Source: Mycobacterium shigaense | Lineage (GTDB): Bacteria; Actinomycetota; Actinomycetes; Mycobacteriales; Mycobacteriaceae | NCBI RefSeq assembly: GCF_002356315.1 | Contig: NZ_AP018164.1 | Coordinates: 2,418,001-2,482,000 of the forward strand | DNA: 64,000 nt | Direction: 5' to 3' | In this document: positions 1-8,153 of the stretch, one piece after another | How the letters are laid out: each line of letters begins with the position of its first letter | How positions within the stretch are numbered: position 1 is the stretch's first letter | The notes under the pieces: generated by a model | Told to the model about the DNA's origin: nothing | Database searches by the model: none | The model's input: the letters and a program-made list of their open reading frames with translations, nothing else | Program-made: the position numbers and the translations under genes

Positions 1-405
1 CAGGTCATCGAGCCCGCGGGTGACCACCACCGCGGCCGCGTCACGCTGGGTCGCGAGTTCGTGGGGCTGGCGGGCGGTCACGGCATTCAGCACCTGATCG
101 TTGAGATCGGCGATGATCGCGTTGGCGCCGCGCTGACCCGTTCGCGCCTGCAGCCACTGGGTCAACGTGCGGACAACCCACAGCGCCAACACAATTGACA
201 GCGGCGCCAGCCAGCCGCGCAGGCTGCGCGCGGACGGGTCGGTGATGACGCGGGCGACGAGGCTCGCCAGCACCACCGCCGAGGCGATCGCAGACCCGGA
301 GATGACCACCCCGCAACCCACCGCCACGGTCAGATACCGGCGCAGCGCCGACGATGCCCGCCACAGGCGCGGGTCCAGCGGAGCGCGCGAACTTGGTGCG
401 CTCAG
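1..405 (-). CDS. cydD: CydD N-terminus, ABC exporter for cytochrome bd assembly (partial)
   Basis: Only the first ~135 codons lie in the window. The reading frame encodes the typical CydD opening (PLDPRLWRASSALRRYL) followed by hydrophobic segments of the ABC transporter membrane domain. CydDC is known to export cysteine/glutathione and is needed to assemble cytochrome bd. The gene follows cydB directly, which fits the cydA-cydB-cydD-cydC order of mycobacteria. The start is uncertain: no ATG or GTG lies near the homologous start, and the best candidate is a CTG that overlaps the cydB stop (CTGA). The first in-frame GTG would remove the conserved start of the protein. Confidence 0.8.
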   Translation of the reverse strand, partial: MSAPSSRAPLDPRLWRASSALRRYLTVAVGCGVVISGSAIASAVVLASLVARVITDPSARSLRGWLAPLSIVLALWVVRTLTQWLQARTGQRGANAIIADLNDQVLNAVTARQPHELATQRDAAAVVVTRGLDDL

Positions 406-1442
406 GACGGATGCCTCGCCAGCCCGATGGATGGCGGTATCTGCTCGGACGAGATCCGCTGCCGGAACACCCAATACGTCCAGGCCTGGTAGACCACCGT
501 CAGCGGGGCGAGGAACACGGTCACCCACGTCATGATCTTGAGCGTGTACGGCGTCGAGGAGGCATTGTAGATGGTGACGTTCCACTGTGCGTTCAGCGTC
601 GACGGCACCAGGTTCGGGTACAGCGAGCCGAACAACAAAATCACCACGGAAGCCACCACCACCGCGGTGCACAGGAACGCCCAGCCGTCGGAGGCGCGTC
701 GCCACACCAACGCCACCGCCGCGAGCTGCGCGACCACCGCCGCACCCAGCACCAGCCAGGTCCAGTCCTTGCCGTGCGCAAGCTGCGTCCAAAGCCCAAA
801 GGCGCCAACCAGTCCCGTCACCGGCAGGGAGAGCCGCACCGCCACGCGGTGGGAGTCGTCGCGGATCGGGCCGGAGGTCTTCAGCGCGACGAAGACCGCA
901 CCGTAGAACAGGAACAGCCCGGCCGTCGCCACCCCGCCCAGCAGCGTGTACACGTTGAGCACGTCGCCGATCGACAGATGAATGTGGCCGCCGGCATCAA
1001 CCGGCAGTCCACGGACCAAGATCGCGAATGCCACGCCCCACAGCACCGCGGGCAACCAGGATCCGGCGGCAATGCCGAAGTCGGCCAACGTTCGCCATTT
1101 CGTGTCGTCGATCTTGCCGCGCCATTCGATCGCCACCGCGCGCACGATCATGCCGAACAGGATCGCCAGCAGCGGCAGGTACAGCGTGGAGAACACCGTC
1201 GCATACCAGCCGGGAAACGCGGCGAACATGCCCGCGCCGGCGGTGAGCAGCCAGACCTCGTTGCCGTCCCACACCGGGCCGATGGTGTTCAGCGCGGTCC
1301 GCCGGCGGTCCTCCGGGTCGCCGTTGCCGATGCGTCCCAGCGGTTCCATCAGCATGCCGACGCCGAAATCGAAGCCCTCCAGAATGAAGAAGCTGAGGAA
1401 CAGCACCGCGATCACACCGAACCACAACTCTTGAAGCCCCAC
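402..1442 (-). CDS. cydB: cytochrome bd oxidase subunit II
   Basis: This is a 346-residue polytopic membrane protein, the normal CydB length, opening with GLQELWFGVIAVLF and the CydB signature ILEGFDFGVGML. CydB pairs with CydA to form the quinol:oxygen oxidoreductase bd, a high-affinity terminal oxidase of the plasma membrane that is important at low oxygen or when the bcc-aa3 branch is blocked. It lies 38 nt downstream of cydA, so the two are almost certainly co-transcribed, and its stop overlaps the probable cydD start. Subunit II shows no obvious haem ligands, as expected for the family. Confidence 0.97.
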   Translation of the reverse strand: MGLQELWFGVIAVLFLSFFILEGFDFGVGMLMEPLGRIGNGDPEDRRRTALNTIGPVWDGNEVWLLTAGAGMFAAFPGWYATVFSTLYLPLLAILFGMIVRAVAIEWRGKIDDTKWRTLADFGIAAGSWLPAVLWGVAFAILVRGLPVDAGGHIHLSIGDVLNVYTLLGGVATAGLFLFYGAVFVALKTSGPIRDDSHRVAVRLSLPVTGLVGAFGLWTQLAHGKDWTWLVLGAAVVAQLAAVALVWRRASDGWAFLCTAVVVASVVILLFGSLYPNLVPSTLNAQWNVTIYNASSTPYTLKIMTWVTVFLAPLTVVYQAWTYWVFRQRISSEQIPPSIGLARHPS

Positions 1443-1480
1443 GGCCTAGCTCCTTTCCGATCGGTTCGCGTCGCGCGTCA

Positions 1481-2935
1481 TCAGTAGGCGAACGACAGCG
1501 GTGCCACCTCGTCGTCGCCGGGTGTGGGCGGTGGGGCGGGTTCCGCGTCGTGCTCCTGGGGCCCCTCGGCGACGTAACGCTTGAGCAGCCAGAACCAGAT
1601 GACCGCCAGCACCGCGTAGACCGCGGTGAATGTCACCAACGAAACAACGACAATGCCGGGCGCGTGGTCCGAAACCCCCTGGGCGACGGTGAGCCGCACC
1701 TGCTGGTCACCGGTGGGGTTGGGGGCGACAATCCAGGGTTGGCGGCCCATTTCGGTGAACACCCAGCCGGCGCTGTTCGCCAAAAACGGTGTGGGAATGG
1801 TCAGTAGCGCCGCGAGTGAGAACCAGCGCTGAGTGGGGGTCCGGCCGCCGCGGGTCAGCCACAGCGTGGTCAGCGCGAAAAACACCGGGACCGCCAGTAG
1901 CCCGATCATCACGCGAAACGACCAGTAGGTGACGAACAGGTTGGGGCGGTAGTCATTTGGCCCGAACCTCTGCTCGTAGTCCTGTTGAATGTTGCGCACG
2001 CCCTGCAGCGTCACCCCGCTGAATTTGCTTTCGGCGAGAAACGGCAACACGTAGGGCACTTCGATGGCGCGGGTGATGCTGTCGCAGTTGTTGTGCGTGC
2101 CGACCGTCAGGATGGAGAAGTCGGGGTCGGTCTCGGTGTTGCACAACGATTCCGCCGACGCCATCTTCATCGGCTGCTGCTGGAACATCAGCTTGCCCTG
2201 CTGGTCGCCGGTGAAGAACAGCCCGACTGCGGCGATCAGCGCGACCCAACACCCTAGGACGGCGGCCGGCCGAAAGATGTTGCCGCCGCCCGACTCCGTG
2301 GCACGGTGCGACCGGACGAGCCACCACGCGCTGACGGCAGCGATGAAGGTGCCCGCCGTCAGTAGCGAGCCCGAGACAGCGTGTGAGAATGCTGCTCGCG
2401 CAGTGTTATTGCTCAGCAGCGCGCCGATGCTGGTCAACTCGGCGCGGTGGGTCACCGGGTTGTAGCGCGCGCCGACCGGATGCTGCATGAACGAGTTCGC
2501 CGAGATGATGAAAAACGCGGAGACGTTGACCGCGATGGCGACGATCCAGATGCAGGCCAGGTGTACCAGCCGCGGCAGTCGGCTCCAGCCGAAGATCCAC
2601 AACCCCAGGAAGGTTGACTCGAAGAAGAAGGCGGCCAGACCCTCCATCGCCAGCGGGGCGCCGAAGATGTCGCCGACGAACCGCGAATATTCGCTCCAGT
2701 TCATGCCGAACTGGAATTCCTGCACGATCCCGGTCGCGACGCCGATGGCGAAGTTGATCAGAAACAGCTTGCCGAAGAACTTGGTCAGGCGATACCACGC
2801 GGTGTTACCAGTGGCCACCCACGCTGTCTGCATGATCGCGATCAGCGGCGCCAAGCCGATCGTCAGTGGCACAAAAATGAAGTGGTAGACGGTCGTGATG
2901 CCGAACTGCCACCGCGATATGTCGACGACATTCAT
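1481..2935 (-). CDS. cydA: cytochrome bd oxidase subunit I
   Basis: The 484-residue protein starts MNVVDISRWQFGITTVYHFI; the His in this first helix matches the conserved haem b595 ligand region of CydA. The GRQPWIV motif near residue 385 is a strong family signature. About nine membrane helices are visible. The Q loop is the short type, as in other actinobacteria. CydA carries the haems b558, b595 and d and oxidises menaquinol. The gene is the first of the cyd cluster, 47 nt downstream of the HdeD-like gene, with a GGGAGC ribosome-binding site before the ATG. Confidence 0.97.
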   Translation of the reverse strand: MNVVDISRWQFGITTVYHFIFVPLTIGLAPLIAIMQTAWVATGNTAWYRLTKFFGKLFLINFAIGVATGIVQEFQFGMNWSEYSRFVGDIFGAPLAMEGLAAFFFESTFLGLWIFGWSRLPRLVHLACIWIVAIAVNVSAFFIISANSFMQHPVGARYNPVTHRAELTSIGALLSNNTARAAFSHAVSGSLLTAGTFIAAVSAWWLVRSHRATESGGGNIFRPAAVLGCWVALIAAVGLFFTGDQQGKLMFQQQPMKMASAESLCNTETDPDFSILTVGTHNNCDSITRAIEVPYVLPFLAESKFSGVTLQGVRNIQQDYEQRFGPNDYRPNLFVTYWSFRVMIGLLAVPVFFALTTLWLTRGGRTPTQRWFSLAALLTIPTPFLANSAGWVFTEMGRQPWIVAPNPTGDQQVRLTVAQGVSDHAPGIVVVSLVTFTAVYAVLAVIWFWLLKRYVAEGPQEHDAEPAPPPTPGDDEVAPLSFAY

Positions 2936-2982
2936 CTGTCAGCTCCCAATGACTGAAGCGTGCCTACGACACAGTGTAGTAG

Positions 2983-3558
2983 TTATGTGAGCCCGGCGCC
3001 ATTCCCGACCTCCTTGGAGGCTTTGCGGATACCGAACGACGACACGATCTCGAACGCGCCGATGACGACGAACCAGACGCCGGCGACGAGTGCCAGGGTG
3101 AGGATCGACGCCAACGGCGATCCGAGGACGACGATGCCGGCAAGCAAAGTGATCACGCCGAGAAAAATCGACCAGCCGCGCCCTGGCAGATTCGGATCCT
3201 GGATCGCGGAAACCGTTGTGGCGACGCCGCGGAAGATGAACCCGATGCCGATCCAGATGGCCAACAACAAAACTGCGTTGCCGAAATGACGGAATGCCAG
3301 CACCGCGAGGATCAATGACGCCGCTCCGCTGACGAACAGCAGGATCCGGCTTCCCGCCGAAACGTGCAGACTGAAAGCGAATACGACCTGCGCGGCGCCG
3401 GTGATCAGCAGGTAGACGCCGAACGCGACTGCGGCCGCGAGGACGGAGATTCCCGGCCACGCCAGTACGACGACGCCGACGATCAGCGACAGAACTCCCG
3501 ATATCAGGGTGGACTTCCACAGATGTGGCAACAGGCTCGGAGTAGGAGTGGGCTGCAT
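2983..3558 (-). CDS. HdeD-like small membrane protein (Rv1624c-like)
   Basis: This 191-residue protein has six hydrophobic helices (WKSTLISGVLSLIVGVVVLAWPG at the start, then paired helices at ~45-60, 70-90, 95-110, 130-150 and 155-175) and matches the HdeD/DUF308 pattern. The function is unknown; E. coli HdeD is an acid-resistance membrane protein. The ATG at MQPTPTPSLLPHLWK was preferred because longer in-frame extensions are low-complexity shadow sequence of the cyclase gene. It sits between cya and cydA on the same strand, 47 nt before cydA, so it could be co-expressed with the oxidase. Confidence 0.85.
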   Translation of the reverse strand: MQPTPTPSLLPHLWKSTLISGVLSLIVGVVVLAWPGISVLAAAVAFGVYLLITGAAQVVFAFSLHVSAGSRILLFVSGAASLILAVLAFRHFGNAVLLLAIWIGIGFIFRGVATTVSAIQDPNLPGRGWSIFLGVITLLAGIVVLGSPLASILTLALVAGVWFVVIGAFEIVSSFGIRKASKEVGNGAGLT

Positions 3559-3599
3559 GACCTCACTGTGACACAACCGCGCAGCCGAGAATAGGGGCT

Positions 3600-4940
3600 T
3601 TAGACCGTGGCGCCATGCGCCGCGCGTGATTCTTCGGCGACGTGATCGCCGGAGTCGCCCGAGGCGGGCTTGCGTCCGATGAGGTACCAAGTGCGCATGA
3701 CGCCCTTGCCCTTGACCTCGATGCGGCCGCGTTCCTGTAGGACGAACTCGTCCTTGAGGCGCTCGTAAACGTCCTCGGGCACTTGTATTTGTCCTACCGA
3801 GTCGGTCGATTCCATTCGCGCGGCAACGTTGACCGCGTCGCCCCACACGTCGTAGAAGAATCGACGCGAACCCACCACCCCGGCGACGACGGTGCCGGTC
3901 GCGAAGCCGATCCGCAGCGGCACCGAAATACCGTGCGGATCTTCGAGTTTGGCGGCAGTGGCGACCATGTCGAGGGCGAAGTCCGCCAATGCCTGCACAT
4001 GATCGGGCCGTGGACGCGGGACGCCGCTGACCACCATGTACGAGTCGCCGCTGACCTTGATTTTCTCCAACCCGTGTTTGTCGGCCAACTCGTCGAACGC
4101 GGTGTAGAGCCGGTCCAAAAACTTGACCAGGTCGCACGGCGCGGTGGAACTGGCGCGTTCGGTGAAGCCGACCATGTCGGCGAACAGCACCGAGGCCTCT
4201 TCGTAGCGGTCGGCGATGACGTCGCGCTCGGGTTCCTTGAGCCGGTCGGCGACGCTGGCAGGCAACATGTTGGCCAGCAGCGCCTCGGATCGCGCGTACT
4301 CGGCCTCCATGACCGCCTCGGCGCGTTCGGTGTCACGTAGGGCGAACCACACCGTCACGACCACCATCGCGCACGCCGCGGCGGTGGTGATGACGAAGCT
4401 CATCGTGAGCGCCCACGGCGGCTCCAACCCGGTGGAGCGGGGAACCAGGAACTGCAGCATGACCACCAGCGCGACGCCGAGCGTGGCCAACAACGCCGCC
4501 AGCCCGATCCGCTCGATCCCGAGCTGCAACACCACCAGGCTGGCGGTGGTGACGAGGAAGTACTGCACGCCCCCGCCCGTGCCCACGTCCCAGCAGGTCA
4601 CGACGATCGCGGTGTAGGCGGTGAAGATAAAGGTAAGGGGCGCAAGCAAATCCCCGAATCGGTTGAGCCACGGGACCATTGCGAAGATCCCGCCGGTGAC
4701 CAGGTTGACCACCTGGATGGGGTGGGCCCCGGGCCCGGACCAGAAGCCGAGGATGGTGAACACCAGGCAGACCGCCACGCCCATCAGGGCGTTGATGTTG
4801 AGCACTCGGATCCGGCGAGCGTGACTGTCCGCGTAGTGGTCATTGCGAGCGCGATTTTTCGTCCGCACCGCTGCCTTGCAGTCCGGACGTGACGACGATC
4901 CATCCTGTCGATTTGGTGGGGCGCCGCATTTCCTAGCCAC
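3600..4940 (-). CDS. cya: membrane-bound class III adenylyl cyclase (Rv1625c-like)
   Basis: The 446-residue protein has a hydrophilic N-terminus, six membrane helices (about 50-210) and a C-terminal class III cyclase domain. The domain shows the first metal aspartate in VLFADMVGFTE, the purine-specifying Lys and second metal Asp in KIKVSGDSYMVV, and the transition-state Asn/Arg in DVWGDAVNVAARM. It should act as a homodimer making cAMP from ATP at the membrane; the M. tuberculosis orthologue is the well-studied model for the mammalian two-cassette enzymes. The GTG at VARKCGAPP aligns with the M. tuberculosis start (446 versus 443 residues). An ATG 147 nt upstream is in frame but adds non-conserved sequence. 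Confidence 0.93.
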   Translation of the reverse strand: MARKCGAPPNRQDGSSSRPDCKAAVRTKNRARNDHYADSHARRIRVLNINALMGVAVCLVFTILGFWSGPGAHPIQVVNLVTGGIFAMVPWLNRFGDLLAPLTFIFTAYTAIVVTCWDVGTGGGVQYFLVTTASLVVLQLGIERIGLAALLATLGVALVVMLQFLVPRSTGLEPPWALTMSFVITTAAACAMVVVTVWFALRDTERAEAVMEAEYARSEALLANMLPASVADRLKEPERDVIADRYEEASVLFADMVGFTERASSTAPCDLVKFLDRLYTAFDELADKHGLEKIKVSGDSYMVVSGVPRPRPDHVQALADFALDMVATAAKLEDPHGISVPLRIGFATGTVVAGVVGSRRFFYDVWGDAVNVAARMESTDSVGQIQVPEDVYERLKDEFVLQERGRIEVKGKGVMRTWYLIGRKPASGDSGDHVAEESRAAHGATV

Positions 4941-5164
4941 CACGCTAAAAGCGTAACCGCTTGCCGGAAGATTCCCCAGCGTGGCGATGAATTTGCCAGC
5001 AAACCGCTGCGGCAGCGTCAGCGCGTCGACGGCTTTGCCGCGGTCCGGATCGTCGAGCCGACCGCTTGACGGCGGCGCGGGTTCCATGTCTTGTCCCGAA
5101 CCTCTTGTGGCGCAATATATTTAGCGGACGATGTCCGCGTGGCACGGTCGCGACGAACCCCCTG

Positions 5165-5223
5165 GTGAGCCGTACCTCGCGCCGGCGTGCGGGGCCGGAA
5201 ACCCGGCGCGAGGTACGGCTCAC
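5165..5223. repeat. perfect 21-bp inverted repeat with 17-nt loop
   Basis: The arms 5165-5185 and 5203-5223 are exact reverse complements (left arm begins GTGAGCCGTACCTCGCG). Minus-strand transcription from the tRNA gene runs through this hairpin before reaching cya, so it may be a terminator without a U tract; such terminators are proposed in mycobacteria. On the plus strand the hairpin is followed by a GC-rich segment and seven T residues (5250-5256), which would suit termination in the opposite direction. The rest of the 520-nt spacer between cya and the tRNA (4941-5459) shows no convincing gene. Confidence 0.8.
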
Positions 5224-5459
5224 GCGGCGCGGCTGGCCGCCGGCCCGGGTTTTTTTGGTTCGTTCCGCGGTGCGGCACGGCATGCTGGCCGCCATCTCGA
5301 GCCGCCAGTTCCACATCGCCGCGGAACGCTTCGATTGCGGTCGCATCACCACATGCTGTGGCTCGTCCATGTTGCCCACCCTCGCCCGCTGCACCCTCCA
5401 GCGGGTGCTCAGCCTACTGGGACGGTCCGGTCGCGCTCGGGGCGGCTGTCGGTCTTTCG

Positions 5460-5536
5460 TGGTGCCCTCGGTGAGATTCGAACTCACACTGCACGGGTTT
5501 TGAATCCGTTTCCTCTGCCAGTTGGGATACGAGGGC
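5460..5536 (-). tRNA. tRNA-Leu (CAA anticodon), class I shape
   Basis: The sequence folds as a full cloverleaf: acceptor stem GCCCTCG/CGAGGGC, D stem TCC/GGA with GG in the loop, anticodon loop TTCAAAA (anticodon CAA, reading UUG), T arm GTGAG-TTCGAAT-CTCAC, discriminator A and an encoded CCA (5460-5462). The anticodon stem has an A-C mismatch next to the loop. The variable loop is only about five nucleotides, whereas leucine tRNAs normally carry a long variable arm and are ~85 nt long. Decoding identity is therefore assigned from the anticodon and discriminator only. Confidence 0.9.
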
Positions 5537-5651
5537 GTTTCGTCCAGCGATCTACCTTAAACGAACCTCCCACCTTAGAGGATGGGTGCCGTCACCCGTT
5601 CTCACCGCCCCGACGTGGCTGGTCGACGGGGTTCACGGAAGAATGTCCGTC

Positions 5652-6278
5652 ATGACAGGCCCCACGACCGACACCGATACCGCCGCGCCGCGCCGGGTTC
5701 TGATCGCGGAAGACGAAGCGCTCATCCGCATGGACCTTGCCGAGATGCTGCGAGAGGAGGGTTACGAGATCGTCGGCGAGGCCAGCGACGGACAGGAAGC
5801 CGTCGAATTAGCCGAACTCCACACACCGGACCTGGTGATCATGGACGTCAAGATGCCGCGACGCGACGGCATCGACGCCGCCTCGGAGATCGCGAGCAAA
5901 CGGATCGCGCCGATCGTGGTGCTGACCGCCTTCAGCCAGCGCGATCTCGTCGAGCGGGCTCGCGACGCCGGCGCGATGGCCTACTTGGTAAAACCCTTCA
6001 CCGTCAGCGACTTGATCCCGGCGATCGAATTGGCCGTCAGCCGGTTCGGGGAGATCCGCGCGCTGGAACACGAGGTCGAGACGCTGTCCGAGCGGCTGGA
6101 GACCCGCAAGATCGTCGAGCGCGCCAAGGGCCTGCTGCAGGCCAAGCAGGGCATGACCGAGCCCGAGGCGTTCAAGTGGATCCAGCGTGCCGCGATGGAC
6201 CGGCGGACCACGATGAAGCGGGTGGCCGAAGTCGTCCTCGAGACGCTCGGTGATCAACCCAAGGACGAGGTCGAGTAA
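5652..6278 (+). CDS. pdtaR: ANTAR response regulator PdtaR
   Basis: The 208-residue protein has a receiver domain with the acidic pair ED (about 21-22), the phosphoacceptor Asp65 in VIMDVKMP, the conserved Thr in VLTAF and the Lys in LVKPF. A coiled linker and a C-terminal ANTAR RNA-binding domain (AKGLLQAKQGM ... RAAMDRRTTMKRVAEVVL) follow. ANTAR proteins bind paired hexaloop RNA hairpins and act by antitermination. The partner is the histidine kinase PdtaS, encoded elsewhere in M. tuberculosis. The start MTGPTTDTD aligns with the orthologue Rv1626; an ATG nine bases upstream is also possible. Confidence 0.95.
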   Translation: MTGPTTDTDTAAPRRVLIAEDEALIRMDLAEMLREEGYEIVGEASDGQEAVELAELHTPDLVIMDVKMPRRDGIDAASEIASKRIAPIVVLTAFSQRDLVERARDAGAMAYLVKPFTVSDLIPAIELAVSRFGEIRALEHEVETLSERLETRKIVERAKGLLQAKQGMTEPEAFKWIQRAAMDRRTTMKRVAEVVLETLGDQPKDEVE

Positions 6279-6342
6279 GGGCGCCCAGCCCGTCGAGTGT
6301 GCGTCCAGGCCGGTAAACCGCCGCCTGAATCCCGCCCTGAGG

Positions 6343-6422
6343 GCACGCGCGACGCCGTGAGTGCACGCGCGAAGCGTTCAACGCACGCGCGAAGCCGCCA
6401 GCGCACGCGCGGCGCGCTGGAA
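6343..6422. repeat. four-copy 20-bp tandem repeat (VNTR-like)
   Basis: The motif GCACGCGCG recurs at 6343, 6363, 6383 and 6403, an exact 20-bp period. The second and third copies agree best (GCACGCGCGAAGC at their starts) and the outer copies diverge at their 3' halves. The array fills the gap between the convergent 3' ends of pdtaR and the thiolase-like gene. Short GC-rich tandem repeats between mycobacterial genes often vary in copy number between strains. Confidence 0.75.
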
Positions 6423-6424
6423 GA

Positions 6425-7627
6425 CTACCGCGCGACGATCACCGACGAGCCGTGGCCGAACAGGCCCTGGTTGGCCGTCACGCCGACCGTCGCGTTTTCC
6501 ACCTGCCGGCCGGTGGCCTGACCGCGCAGCTGCCAGGTCAGCTCGCAGACCTGGGCGATCGCCTGCGCCGGAATGGCCTCGCCGAAGCACGCCAGCCCGC
6601 CCGACGCGTTGACCGGCACCTTGCCGCCGATTGTCGTCGCACCGCTGCGCAGCAGCTGCTCGGCCTCGCCCTTGGGGCACAACCCCAGGTGCTCGTACCA
6701 GTCGAGCTCCAGCGCGGTGGACAGGTCGTAGACCTCCGCCAGGCTCACGTCTTCGGGCCCGATGCCGGCCTCGGTGTAGGCCGCGTCGAGGATCTGGTCC
6801 TTGAACACTCGCTCCGGGGCGGCCACGACGGCGGTGGAATCCGTTGCGATGTCGGGCAATTCGGGCAGGTGCTGCGGGTATTGCGGCGTGACCGTGCTGA
6901 CCGCACGCACCGACGGCACGCCGTCGAGCGAGCCCAGATGCTTGCGCGCGAAATCGGCGCTGGCCACGATCAGCGCCGCGGCCCCGTCGGAGGTGGCGCA
7001 GATGTCGAGCTGGCGCAACGGGTCGGACACCACCGGGCTGGCCAGCACGTCCTCGACCGAGGATTCCTTGCGGTAACGGGCGTTCGGGTTCTGCAGCCCG
7101 TGCTGGGAGTTCTTGACCTTGACCTGGGCGAAGTCTTCCGACGTCGCGCCGTAGAGGTCCATCCGGCGGCGCGCCAGCAGCGCGAAGTACACCGGGTTCA
7201 TCGCGCCGATCAGGTGGAACCGCTGCCAGTCCGGGTCGTTCTTGCGTTCCCCGCCCACCGGGGCGAACGCGCCCTTCGGCGTGGTGTCGGCGCCGATCAC
7301 CAGGGCCACGTCGCAGAAGCCGGCCAGGATGTGCGCGCGGGCGCTCTGCAGCGCCTGCGAACCGCTGGCACACGCGGCGTAGCTGGAGCTGACGGGAACG
7401 CCGTTCCACCCGAGCTTCTGGGCGAACGTCGACCCGGCGATGAAGCCGGGATAGCCGTTGCGGATGGTGTCGGCGCCGGCGACGAGCTGGATCTGGCGCC
7501 AGTCCAGCCCGGCCTCGGCCAGCGCCGCGCGCGCGGCAACAACGCCGTATTCGGTGAAGTCGCGGCCCCATTTGCCCCAGGGGTGCATGCCCGCGCCGAG
7601 GATGTAGAGCGGTTCGGGAGTACTCAT
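6425..7627 (-). CDS. thiolase-like lipid-transfer protein (Rv1627c-like)
   Basis: This 400-residue protein has the thiolase fold, with the nucleophile Cys86 in YAACASGSQAL. The C-terminal block reads NASGGLACFGEAIP, so the His of the classical GHP motif is replaced. That pattern is seen in the SCP-x/Ltp group, whose members include the steroid side-chain retro-aldolase Ltp2. It overlaps the upstream DUF35 gene by four bases (ATGA). Thiolase-like/DUF35 pairs form complexes in cholesterol side-chain degradation (Ltp2 with ChsH2), so a role in steroid or branched acyl-CoA cleavage is inferred, supported by the KstR-type operator upstream. The exact substrate is not known. Confidence 0.88.
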   Translation of the reverse strand: MSTPEPLYILGAGMHPWGKWGRDFTEYGVVAARAALAEAGLDWRQIQLVAGADTIRNGYPGFIAGSTFAQKLGWNGVPVSSSYAACASGSQALQSARAHILAGFCDVALVIGADTTPKGAFAPVGGERKNDPDWQRFHLIGAMNPVYFALLARRRMDLYGATSEDFAQVKVKNSQHGLQNPNARYRKESSVEDVLASPVVSDPLRQLDICATSDGAAALIVASADFARKHLGSLDGVPSVRAVSTVTPQYPQHLPELPDIATDSTAVVAAPERVFKDQILDAAYTEAGIGPEDVSLAEVYDLSTALELDWYEHLGLCPKGEAEQLLRSGATTIGGKVPVNASGGLACFGEAIPAQAIAQVCELTWQLRGQATGRQVENATVGVTANQGLFGHGSSVIVAR

Positions 7628-8076
7628 GAGGCGACCTTCCAGGCGTGCACGATGCGCTCGACGCCGTCGTCGTCGGTGAACAGGGTCATGGTGGCCAGCT
7701 CCATCTCCATGCCGACCTTCAGGTCGGCGGCCAGCGTGCCCTCGACGACCTTGCCCAGGACGATGATTCCCTCGTCGGCCAGCTCCACCGCGGCGATCGC
7801 GAACGGCTCGAACGGGTCCGCGGCCGGGTAGGGCGCGGGCGGCGGGTAGCGGTTTTCGGTGTAACTCCACAACTTTCCCCGGGTCGACAGCGCGACGGAC
7901 TCCAGCGCGTCGCTGGAGCAGGCTGGATTGGGGCAGTTGTTCTCTCGGGGCGGGAACACATAGGTGCCGCAATCGGGGCACTTGCTGCCGATCAGATGGG
8001 GATTTCCGGCTGGATCTGTCGGGTCGGCGGCGAACCAGCCGCCGATCGCGGGTTGTTGACTGGTGACCTCTGGCAC
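7624..8076 (-). CDS. DUF35 OB-fold zinc-ribbon protein (Rv1628c-like)
   Basis: The 150-residue protein has a rubredoxin-like zinc ribbon with Cys33, Cys36, Cys48 and Cys53 (KCPDCG and CPNPAC), followed by an OB-fold domain containing the block PYPAADPFEPFAIAAVEL. DUF35 proteins bind acyl-CoA and partner thiolase-like enzymes. It is the promoter-proximal gene of a two-gene operon, coupled by an ATGA overlap to the thiolase-like gene. It is divergent from polA, and the shared intergenic region contains a KstR-type palindrome. Confidence 0.88.
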   Translation of the reverse strand: MPEVTSQQPAIGGWFAADPTDPAGNPHLIGSKCPDCGTYVFPPRENNCPNPACSSDALESVALSTRGKLWSYTENRYPPPAPYPAADPFEPFAIAAVELADEGIIVLGKVVEGTLAADLKVGMEMELATMTLFTDDDGVERIVHAWKVAS

Positions 8077-8107
8077 TCGGCCAGACTACCCAGCCGAAAC
8101 GCAAAAC

Positions 8108-8121
8108 TGAAACGTGTTGCA
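8108..8121. promoter_or_regulatory. KstR-type operator
   Basis: TGAAACGTGTTGCA fits the KstR consensus TNNAACNNGTTNNA at every fixed position. It lies in the divergent gap between the DUF35/thiolase-like operon and polA, about 30 nt upstream of the DUF35 start. KstR is the TetR-family repressor of cholesterol catabolism, and the M. tuberculosis orthologues Rv1627c-Rv1628c are, to my knowledge, in its regulon. Confidence 0.8.
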
Positions 8122-8153
8122 GTTCTGCGGGGGCGGCTCACTCGTCGTACCGG

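Noticed and set aside
41..364. 107-codon minus-strand frame starting MAGIVGAAP
   Set aside because: The adjacent frame on the same strand encodes the conserved CydD N-terminus; this frame is a shadow of it.
4945..5487. 180-codon minus-strand frame across the tRNA-cya spacer
   Set aside because: It spans the 21-bp inverted repeat and overlaps the tRNA, and the product is Arg-rich with repeats created by the inverted repeat itself.
6343..6422. possible CRISPR array
   Set aside because: The units are contiguous 20-bp tandem copies without unique spacers, and there are no cas genes in the window.
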